Shown one piece after another: positions 1 through 5,267 of a DNA stretch of 5,267 bases. Origin of the DNA: Saprospiraceae bacterium. Lineage in GTDB: Bacteria; Bacteroidota; Bacteroidia; Chitinophagales; Saprospiraceae. The stretch's first letter is position 1, and each line of letters opens with the position of its first letter. The notes beneath the pieces are model-generated. The model searched no databases. It saw nothing but the letters and a program-made list of their open reading frames with translations, and had not been told where the DNA came from. Location: assembly GCA_020630895.1 (NCBI GenBank), contig JAHDII010000242.1, positions 1-5,267 of the forward strand. Reading direction: 5' to 3'. Position numbers and translations under genes: made by a program.

Positions 1-180
1 ATAAATAAAGCTTTAGGTATTTTTCAAGAAAGAAGAATTAAAGATAACAATAGAAAAAAATATTCTGAATGGTTCAAAACAAAAAATAAAGAGACTTTAT
101 TAATTGATAAAAATAGAATGACACGTTTAGAAGAAGTAAAAAAGTTATTAAAAAAGCCAATTAGAATTCATTCTTTTTAA
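1..180 (+). CDS. 3' end of an unidentified gene (partial)
   Basis: Frame 1 is open from the window edge to a TAA at 178-180, giving 59 residues of a C-terminus that begins INKALGIFQERRIKDN and ends KKPIRIHSF. It is very rich in Lys and Arg and looks like a soluble, helical, basic tail with no membrane segment. The start lies outside the window. The only internal ATG (118-120) would leave 20 residues, so the real start is probably upstream. I do not recognise the family from this fragment. The reading is supported by an uninterrupted frame reaching the edge and by a non-coding stretch after the stop. AT-rich sequence can give open frames of this length by chance, so confidence is moderate. It is separated from the next gene by 249 bases containing a repeat element, so it is probably not co-transcribed with the glycosidase. 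Confidence 0.6.
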   Translation: MNKALGIFQERRIKDNNRKKYSEWFKTKNKETLLIDKNRMTRLEEVKKLLKKPIRIHSF

Positions 181-230
181 GAATTAAAATTAATGGATTA
201 ATAAACTTTATTGCGAAAAATTGATTCTGA

Positions 231-352
231 GAAATTAAAAAAACGCAGAGGTACACATAGAATAGAGTACAGCTTATATTCATTTAAATATAATGAAAAC
301 CTCAGCGACTCTCTGTGGATAACTCAGTGGTTCTCTGCGTTAAAAATATTTC
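231..352. repeat. Imperfect inverted-repeat element with CTCTGYG-type units
   Basis: The ends are inverted copies at identical spacing. GAAAT (231-235) and AACGCAGAG (242-250) on the left match ATTTC (348-352) and CTCTGCGTT (333-341) on the right, with an A-rich filler of the same length between each pair. The right half holds four degenerate units: CTCAGCG (301-307), CTCTGTGG (311-318), CTCAGTGG (323-330) and CTCTGCG (333-339). The left half holds decayed complementary units: ACGCAGAG (243-250), ACACATAG (253-260) and ATAGAG. The local GC content is clearly higher than in the surrounding spacer. From memory, similar CTCTGTG/CACAGAG-rich intergenic repeats recur in many unrelated bacterial genomes, so this is probably a dispersed, non-coding, MITE-like or REP-like element. 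No open frame or transposase is visible inside it, and no clear target-site duplication flanks it. Confidence 0.6.
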
Positions 353-396
353 ATAATAACATCTAATATTTATCAATCATTATCTAATTTTTCAAA

Positions 397-425
397 ATGA
401 TTATTATCTTGCAGGTAATAATCAT
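397..425 (+). promoter_or_regulatory. Hairpin/palindrome just before the glycosidase start
   Basis: ATGATTATTA (397-406) and TAATAATCAT (416-425) are perfect inverted copies. The 9 bases between them extend the stem: T407-G415 can form a wobble pair, C408-G414 and T409-A413 pair, leaving a three-base TGC loop (410-412). As RNA this is a 13-bp hairpin with one G-U pair. It ends four bases before the ATG at 430 and places the only purine-rich AGG (413-415) inside the stem. As DNA the same stretch is a palindrome that a dimeric regulator could bind. Both roles are inferred; no regulator gene is in the window. The hairpin also contains the upstream ATG at 397, which explains why an in-frame extension from that ATG is uncharacteristic of the family. 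Confidence 0.5.
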
Positions 426-429
426 AAAT

Positions 430-1632
430 ATGGACAAAACGAGATTTTTAAAATTCCCAGAAGGTTTTATTTGGGGAACTTCAACAGCAGCTGCACAAGT
501 AGAAACAGCAGGAGATCACAATTGGAATGGAGTAAAAACAAAAGACGGTTATACTTTTACTCGCACAACAGATCATGAAAAAAGAAGAGATGAAGACATC
601 GAATACATCCAACAATTTGGCTCTATGTACCGCTGTGGTGTCGATTGGTCTAGACTTCAATTAGAAGCCTTTGCTCCTTTTGAACCAAATGTCGTTGAAG
701 AATATCGAGATTTTTTCAAAAAACTAAATGCTAGAGGAACACAAATCATGTTCGTAATTCACCATTTTATGAACCCCAATTGGTTTGAAAAAAATGGGAC
801 TTGGCTCAATGAAGACAATTTAACTGCTTTTGTTGATTATGCCAAAAAATGTGTAGATCATTTTGGAGATTTAGTCGCCAATTGGAATACATTTAACGAA
901 CCCAATGTATATGCTGCTAATGGATTTTTTACAGGAATTTTCCCTCCTTTTAAAAAAAATTATTTTAAAGCCAATAGAGCTATCAAAAATATGGGAAAAG
1001 CTCATGATATTGTTTATGATATCATCAAAAAAAAATATCCTGATATTCCTGTTGGCATTTCTTGTAATACTGTATATTTTAAAGGAACAAATATATTAGG
1101 AAAATTAGTCGCTAAAATAGCAGATTGGTGGTTCATCAATTTTGCTCCTCAACACTTTGCAAAACTAGATTATTGGGGCTTAAGCTATTATGCTTATATG
1201 CCCTGTACCCCATTCCTCATTTCTGAAGTAGATTACCCTGGAAAACTAGCCAAAATGGGCTATCAACACGATAAAATGTGGGCTTATGTTCCTTCTGCCT
1301 TTAAAGAAATAATTCACCGATTTCATAAAAAATATAACAAGCCTATTATCATTACTGAAAATGGCATTTGTACTGATGATCCTCAAAAAAGAATCAATAG
1401 TATTAAAGATTATCTTCAAATTATGCATGAAGTTATTCAAGAAGGTGTAAATTTGAAAGGTTATATCCATTGGAGTACTTGGGATAATTTTGAATGGAAT
1501 CTAGGTCCAACATACCGTTTTGGTCTAGTAAAAATTGATTTAGATACCATGGAACGACAAATGACTGACGCAGGTTTATACTATGCTAAAGTTACTCAAG
1601 ACAATGGATTAGAAATTAAAATTGAAGAATAA
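430..1632 (+). CDS. Glycoside hydrolase family 1 (beta-glycosidase-like)
   Basis: A retaining beta-glycosidase of the GH1 (beta/alpha)8-barrel family, 400 residues. Visible in order: the N-terminal FPEGFIWGTSTAAAQVE segment (Q23 in the usual glycone-binding position); the IHHF segment with H111-H112; acid/base E157 in NTFNEPNV; an YWGLSYYAY segment near residue 250 where the family usually has G-x-N-Y-Y; nucleophile E310 in IITENGI; and the HWSTWDNFEW block with W348, E355 and W356, followed by RFGLVKID. Both catalytic glutamates are present, so it should be active. There is no signal peptide, so it is cytoplasmic and would hydrolyse imported beta-linked oligosaccharides or glycosides; the exact sugar cannot be told. 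It is shorter than most GH1 enzymes (about 440-480), with loop regions around the active site probably trimmed. The ATG at 430 was chosen because an upstream in-frame ATG (397) adds only MIIILQVIIIN, encoded by a hairpin, while family members start close to the FPxxFxWG motif. It is first in an apparent three-gene unit. Confidence 0.93.
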   Translation: MDKTRFLKFPEGFIWGTSTAAAQVETAGDHNWNGVKTKDGYTFTRTTDHEKRRDEDIEYIQQFGSMYRCGVDWSRLQLEAFAPFEPNVVEEYRDFFKKLNARGTQIMFVIHHFMNPNWFEKNGTWLNEDNLTAFVDYAKKCVDHFGDLVANWNTFNEPNVYAANGFFTGIFPPFKKNYFKANRAIKNMGKAHDIVYDIIKKKYPDIPVGISCNTVYFKGTNILGKLVAKIADWWFINFAPQHFAKLDYWGLSYYAYMPCTPFLISEVDYPGKLAKMGYQHDKMWAYVPSAFKEIIHRFHKKYNKPIIITENGICTDDPQKRINSIKDYLQIMHEVIQEGVNLKGYIHWSTWDNFEWNLGPTYRFGLVKIDLDTMERQMTDAGLYYAKVTQDNGLEIKIEE

Positions 1633-1648
1633 AAGCAAATCATTGACC

Positions 1649-2488
1649 ATGAAATTGAAACAAATAACCATTACTTTTATTTTTTTTATAATGAGCATTT
1701 TTTCTTTTGCTCAAAATGGAGTACATCCTATGGCTGGAGCTAGAGGAGTAGCTATGGGAGACGCTGCCGTTGCATTTAATGATATTAATAGTGCATTTAG
1801 CAACCAAGCAGGTTTAGCTTTTCTTGATGGATTAGGTTTTGCTCTAGGAGCAGAAAGAAGGTTTCTCACTAGTGAAATTAATTCTGTAACAGCCGCTTTT
1901 GCTTATCCTACCTCAGCAGGCACATTTGGATTAGCAGCGAATTATTACGGTTTTTCTGGCTATAATGAACAAAGAATTGGAATATCTTATGCTAGAAAGT
2001 TAATGAGCAAATTAGCTATTGGTGCTCAAATTGATTATTTAGGTTTTGCAATTCCTGAATATGGAAATAAATCAATTATTACATTTGAATTGGGTTTTCA
2101 AGCCCAACTCATTGAAAATTTATATGTAGGAGCTCATGTTTTTAATCCTATTCGACAAGAAATCGTGGAGAATGAAAAAGTTCCTACTATTTTTCGTTTA
2201 GGAGCCTCCTATAATCCTACAAAAAAATTAATCATTTCTAGCGAATTAGAAAAAGACATGGACTATGATATGGTTTTTAAAGCTGGAATAGAATATTTCT
2301 TAATTGATATTTTAGCATTAAGAGTTGGAGTCAGTACAAATCCTACATTAAATAGTTTTGGCTTAGGTCTAAAATTAAAAAATGGATTAAAAATAGATGT
2401 AGCTTCTAGCTATCATTATGCACTTGGTTTTACTCCTGCATTTACTCTTTCTTACGAAATGGGTAAAAAAGATACCAGCTCAAAATAA
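1649..2488 (+). CDS. PorV/PorQ-like outer-membrane beta-barrel protein
   Basis: A 279-residue secreted protein. Residues 1-21 form a signal peptide (MKLKQ, then a hydrophobic ITITFIFFIMSIFSFA core) with likely cleavage before Q22. The mature start, with GARGVAMGDAAVAFNDINSAF and SNQAGLA (about 30-57), matches the N-terminal signature of the PorV/PorQ and FadL-like barrel group, where a small plug-like segment GxRGxAMGxAxVA is followed by a FxNPAGLA-type motif. The rest is Gly- and aromatic-rich with short alternating strands, as in an outer-membrane barrel. In this group PorV proteins are shuttles or pores of the type IX secretion system, but many paralogues have no known role, and this one is shorter than PorV itself (about 380-400). 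The ATG at 1649 gives a proper signal peptide; an in-frame TTG at 1622 would overlap the glycosidase and spoil it. The gap to the upstream stop is 16 bases and to the next gene 34, which suggests one transcript. Confidence 0.8.
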   Translation: MKLKQITITFIFFIMSIFSFAQNGVHPMAGARGVAMGDAAVAFNDINSAFSNQAGLAFLDGLGFALGAERRFLTSEINSVTAAFAYPTSAGTFGLAANYYGFSGYNEQRIGISYARKLMSKLAIGAQIDYLGFAIPEYGNKSIITFELGFQAQLIENLYVGAHVFNPIRQEIVENEKVPTIFRLGASYNPTKKLIISSELEKDMDYDMVFKAGIEYFLIDILALRVGVSTNPTLNSFGLGLKLKNGLKIDVASSYHYALGFTPAFTLSYEMGKKDTSSK

Positions 2489-2522
2489 TTACTTTTTTAT
2501 TTCCTAATGGAATTTTTTTATC

Positions 2523-4619
2523 ATGAAATATCCTATTTTTTTCATATTATTATTTTTATTTTCTTCTATTCATGCTCAAGTAGATACAATTCCTCCTTCT
2601 GATACAGATGTCAATCAAGATATTATTGAAGATTTTATTTCTGGACAAGGAGAAGAAGTAGATTTTGATCTCAATACCATCTATGATGATTTAGAAATTT
2701 ATAAAGAACATCCCCTTGATTTGAATAAAGCAACTCCCTCAGATTTAGAAGAACTTCGATTATTAACCAGTGTTCAAATTAATGATTTAATTAGCCATAT
2801 AGAAAGAAATGGAGACCTCATTACTCTTCATGAATTACAAACCATTCGTTCGTTCGATTTGAATACTATTAATGCCATTCTTCCTTATGTAACTGTAAAA
2901 GGTGGCTTAGATGATTATAATGTTCCTATTTTAAAAATGCTATATCAAGGGAGAAATGAAATTTATTTAAGATTAGAAAGAATTCTTGAAGAAAAAAAAG
3001 GATATACTGAATTAGAAGAAGGAGAAACAGGTTCAAGATATTTAGGTGATAGAAATAGATATTATGCTAGATTTAGACATCAATATGAAACTCATTTATC
3101 TTATGGTATTACTTTAGAAAAAGATGCTGGAGAAGAATTTTTTAAAGGAAGTAATAAAAAAATTCCTGGTTTTGATTTTTATTCTGCTCACTTCTTTTTA
3201 AAAGACATCAATAAAACTCTTAAAGGATTAGCTATTGGTGATTTTGCGGTGAATATGGGACAAGGACTTATTATGTTTGATGGCTTTGGAAGTGGTAAAA
3301 GTTCTTTTGTGACCAATGTGAAAAAATCAGGAAGACCACTACGTCCTTATACTTCTGTTAGTGAATATTTATTCAAAAGAGGAACGGCTGTAAATCTTAC
3401 TTTTGGGAAAAACTTTGAAGTCATGGCTTTTGCTTCTTATAGAGGTAGAGATGCTAATATTTCTCTTACGAATGAAGATGAAAACGATTTAGATATTTTA
3501 CAAATTTCCTCTATACAATCTAGCGGATTACATAGAACTGAAAATGAAGTAGAAGATAAAAATTCAATTCAACATTTATCCACTGGTGGAACTATTAAAT
3601 ATAAAACAAAAAGATGGCATATTGCCGCTAATGGAACTTTAGATAAATTAGATTCTCCGCTATTAAGAAATTATTCTACATACAACCAATTTAATTTTAA
3701 TGGTGATAGATTAATGAATGCAAGTTTAGATTATTCTTTTATTTATCAAAATTTCAATCTTTTTGGAGAAACCGCTGTGAGTGATAATGGAGGAATGGCT
3801 ACAATGAATGGTTTAATTATAGGTTTAGATCGTCATGTTTCAATGGCTATAGTACATCGTCATTATCAAAAAAATTACCAAGTTTTATTTCCTAATGTTT
3901 TTGCTGAAACTAGTTCAGGAAATAATGAATCGGGTGTATATTTAGGGCTAGAAGTAAAACCAAATAAACATTGGATCATTAATGGATATTTTGATACTTG
4001 GGAACATCCTTGGTTACGTTCTGGTGTAGATGCTCCTTCTAAAGGAAAAGAATATTTCTTTAGAGTGACTTATAAAAGGAAAAGAAAAATGCAAGCTTAT
4101 TTGCAATTTAGAGATGAGTTCAAAGAAAAAAATGCAAGCGATAATGAAACACATTTAGATTATTTAGTCGATACTAGAAAAACATTAATAAGAGTACATA
4201 TTGATAATAAAATTTCTAAAGCATTAGAACTCAGAAATCGTGCAGAATGGGCGATTTATCATGATGGTATCGGTGGAAAAAGCAAGGGATATATGCTCAT
4301 GCAAGATATTATTTATAAGCCTATCGGATTTCCTCTTTCTTTTACAGCTCGTTTTGCTTTGTTTGATACAGATGATTATGATTCCAGAATTTATGCTTAT
4401 GAAAATGATATTTTATATTCCTTTTCTATTCCTCCTTATTATAATAAAGGAACTCGTTTTTACCTCAATCTAAGGTATAAAGGAATCAGAAATATGACGA
4501 TGGAATTACGATTCGCTCAAACCTATTATGCTAATCAAGATACTTTCGGAAGTGGACTTGAAGAAATTGATAAACCCAGACGTTCTGAAATTAAAGCACA
4601 AATTAAATATCAATTTTAA
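2523..4619 (+). CDS. Helix-hairpin-helix plus outer-membrane barrel protein
   Basis: A 698-residue secreted protein. Residues 1-18 are a signal peptide (MKYPIFFILLFLFSSIHA) with cleavage before Q19. An acidic linker (about 20-60) leads to a ComEA-like segment at about 63-126: PLDLNKATPSDLEELRLL opens it, HELQTIRSFDLNTINAIL follows, and PYVTVKG closes it. This resembles two helix-hairpin-helix motifs, but the hairpin G-x-G residues are absent. From about residue 135 the protein is a long run of alternating, aromatic-rich strands with charged loops, ending in KYQF; a terminal Phe is typical of outer-membrane barrels. Conserved-looking blocks include SGLHRTENEVEDK (about 334-346) and RFALFDTDDYDSRIYAYEND (610-629). 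I recognise it as a Bacteroidota family usually named helix-hairpin-helix domain-containing protein; its function is unknown to me. DNA handling at the cell surface has been suggested by the name only. It is last in the unit and its stop codon merges into the terminator stem. Confidence 0.88.
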   Translation: MKYPIFFILLFLFSSIHAQVDTIPPSDTDVNQDIIEDFISGQGEEVDFDLNTIYDDLEIYKEHPLDLNKATPSDLEELRLLTSVQINDLISHIERNGDLITLHELQTIRSFDLNTINAILPYVTVKGGLDDYNVPILKMLYQGRNEIYLRLERILEEKKGYTELEEGETGSRYLGDRNRYYARFRHQYETHLSYGITLEKDAGEEFFKGSNKKIPGFDFYSAHFFLKDINKTLKGLAIGDFAVNMGQGLIMFDGFGSGKSSFVTNVKKSGRPLRPYTSVSEYLFKRGTAVNLTFGKNFEVMAFASYRGRDANISLTNEDENDLDILQISSIQSSGLHRTENEVEDKNSIQHLSTGGTIKYKTKRWHIAANGTLDKLDSPLLRNYSTYNQFNFNGDRLMNASLDYSFIYQNFNLFGETAVSDNGGMATMNGLIIGLDRHVSMAIVHRHYQKNYQVLFPNVFAETSSGNNESGVYLGLEVKPNKHWIINGYFDTWEHPWLRSGVDAPSKGKEYFFRVTYKRKRKMQAYLQFRDEFKEKNASDNETHLDYLVDTRKTLIRVHIDNKISKALELRNRAEWAIYHDGIGGKSKGYMLMQDIIYKPIGFPLSFTARFALFDTDDYDSRIYAYENDILYSFSIPPYYNKGTRFYLNLRYKGIRNMTMELRFAQTYYANQDTFGSGLEEIDKPRRSEIKAQIKYQF

Positions 4620-4660
4620 AAGAAAAAAAGGTTCAGATAAACTGAACCTTTTTTTCTTTT
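4618..4660. terminator. Strong factor-independent terminator, probably bidirectional
   Basis: Bases 4618-4636 and 4642-4660 are perfectly complementary over 19 bp around a five-base ATAAA loop (4637-4641). The core is GGTTCAG/CTGAACC (4630-4636 and 4642-4648), flanked by an A-rich run on the left and a T-rich run on the right. This is the classic form of an intrinsic terminator, and the symmetry means it would also work on the - strand. The stem starts within the last two bases of the preceding stop codon, so it ends the three-gene unit with no 3' spacer. The next gene begins 33 bases after it. Confidence 0.92.
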
Positions 4661-4693
4661 TATTGATTATTGAAGAAAGTAATATATTCAATA

Positions 4694-5239
4694 ATGGATG
4701 AAAGTTTAATCATACAACAAACTAAAAATTGGTTAAAAACTATAGTGATAGATTTTAACTTTTGTCCCTTTGCCAAAAAAGAATTCATCCAAAATACAAT
4801 TCATTATTATATTGAAAAAAATGATAGCGAAGAACAATTACTTCAAAATATAATTCATCAATTTACCATTTTAGATCATGATGAAGAACTAGAAACGACT
4901 CTCATAATATATCCTCATCAATTAAAATCGTTTGATGAGTACCTTGATTTTTTAGCCATCACCCAAGAACTGATTCAAGAACTACAATACGAAGGTATTT
5001 ATCAATTAGCTAGTTTTCATCCTCAATATATTTTTGAAGGAAATACACCAAATTCGCCTTCTAATTTCACCAATCGTTCTCCCTACCCTATTATCCATAT
5101 TCTTCGGGAAAAAAGTATAGAAAAAGCTCGGCTCAATTATCCTAATATTCACGAAATCCCTCAAAAAAACATTCAATTCTGTCAAGAAAAAGGAATACAA
5201 TTTATGAGGAAATTATTAAATCATTGTTATTCCAATTAA
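4694..5239 (+). CDS. DUF1415 family protein
   Basis: A complete 181-residue soluble protein of the DUF1415 family, whose biochemical role is not known to me. The family hallmarks are all visible: the N-terminal TKNWLKTIVIDFNFCPFAKK block (C24-P25-F26), the ASFHPQYIFEG segment (H99), and NFTNRSPYPIIHILRE (114-129; R118, H125 and E129), then SIEKA and an IPQKNI motif near the C-terminus. The length is close to the usual 180-200. The conserved Cys and His residues could be a metal or catalytic site, but that is inference. There is no signal peptide or membrane segment, so it is cytoplasmic. The ATG at 4694 fits the family start; an in-frame TTG at 4670 would add MKKVIYSI with no matching motif. 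It follows a strong terminator by 33 bases, so it should have its own promoter or depend on read-through; I see no convincing promoter match in the gap. No terminator is visible in the 28 bases after its stop. Confidence 0.9.
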   Translation: MDESLIIQQTKNWLKTIVIDFNFCPFAKKEFIQNTIHYYIEKNDSEEQLLQNIIHQFTILDHDEELETTLIIYPHQLKSFDEYLDFLAITQELIQELQYEGIYQLASFHPQYIFEGNTPNSPSNFTNRSPYPIIHILREKSIEKARLNYPNIHEIPQKNIQFCQEKGIQFMRKLLNHCYSN

Positions 5240-5267
5240 TTTTAATTTGTCAAAAAATTATCTTCTC

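Noticed and set aside
361..388. Direct repeat ATCTAAT (361-367 and 382-388) spaced 21 bases
   Set aside because: Seven AT-rich bases recur easily by chance here, and no promoter element is placed convincingly relative to them.
384..411. Possible Bacteroidota -7 elements (TAATTTTT at 386, TATCTTG at 405)
   Set aside because: Neither matches TAnnTTTG fully and no TTTG lies at the proper upstream distance, so no promoter was annotated.
397..429. In-frame ATG upstream of the glycosidase giving an N-terminus MIIILQVIIIN
   Set aside because: The hydrophobic stretch is a by-product of the inverted repeat, is too short and uncharged for a signal peptide, and the GH1 family starts near the FPxxFxWG motif, so 430 is preferred.
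1246..1470. Minus-strand open frame inside the glycosidase
   Set aside because: It is a shadow of the coding frame in AT-rich DNA, with no recognisable motif and with a strong GH1 gene on the other strand.
1622..1648. TTG start for the PorV/PorQ-like gene overlapping the glycosidase stop
   Set aside because: It adds nine polar residues before an otherwise typical signal peptide starting at the ATG at 1649.
2501..2519. Small hairpin TTCC-TAAT-GGAA followed by seven T between the two membrane-protein genes
   Set aside because: The stem is only 4 bp with two G-C pairs and would be very weak; chance occurrence is likely in such AT-rich sequence.
4670..4693. TTG start for the DUF1415 gene
   Set aside because: The extra eight residues match nothing in the family, and an ATG at 4694 fits the usual N-terminus.

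Overview
The window looks like chromosomal DNA from a member of the Bacteroidota, most likely a Flavobacteriales-type organism. It is strongly AT-rich, ribosome binding sites are weak or absent, and two consecutive secreted proteins have signal peptides ending in an Ala-Gln junction, which is common in this phylum. The 698-residue helix-hairpin-helix/outer-membrane-barrel protein belongs to a family I know only from Bacteroidota. All recognisable genes lie on the + strand.

Layout: (1) bases 1-180 are the 3' end of an unidentified gene. (2) Bases 181-429 are non-coding and hold two structures: an imperfect inverted-repeat element (231-352) with degenerate CTCTGYG-type units, and a strong hairpin (397-425) ending four bases before a start codon. 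(3) Bases 430-4619 look like a three-gene transcription unit with gaps of 16 and 34 bases. It encodes a cytoplasmic family 1 glycoside hydrolase, a small PorV/PorQ-like outer-membrane barrel protein, and a large secreted protein with a ComEA-like helix-hairpin-helix segment followed by a probable outer-membrane barrel. (4) A perfect 19-bp hairpin with flanking A and T runs (4618-4660) ends the unit. (5) Bases 4694-5239 encode a complete DUF1415 protein, apparently outside that unit.

How the genes might work together: the two outer-membrane proteins are adjacent and probably co-expressed, so a shared role at the cell surface is plausible. The glycosidase has no export signal and would act on sugars already imported. 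Nothing in the sequence links its substrate to the two membrane proteins, and no SusC/SusD pair or sugar transporter is in view, so this is not a recognisable polysaccharide utilisation locus. I see no CRISPR array, tRNA, rRNA, transposase or phage gene. The least explained items are the helix-hairpin-helix barrel protein, whose hairpin glycines are missing, and the two non-coding structures upstream of the glycosidase.
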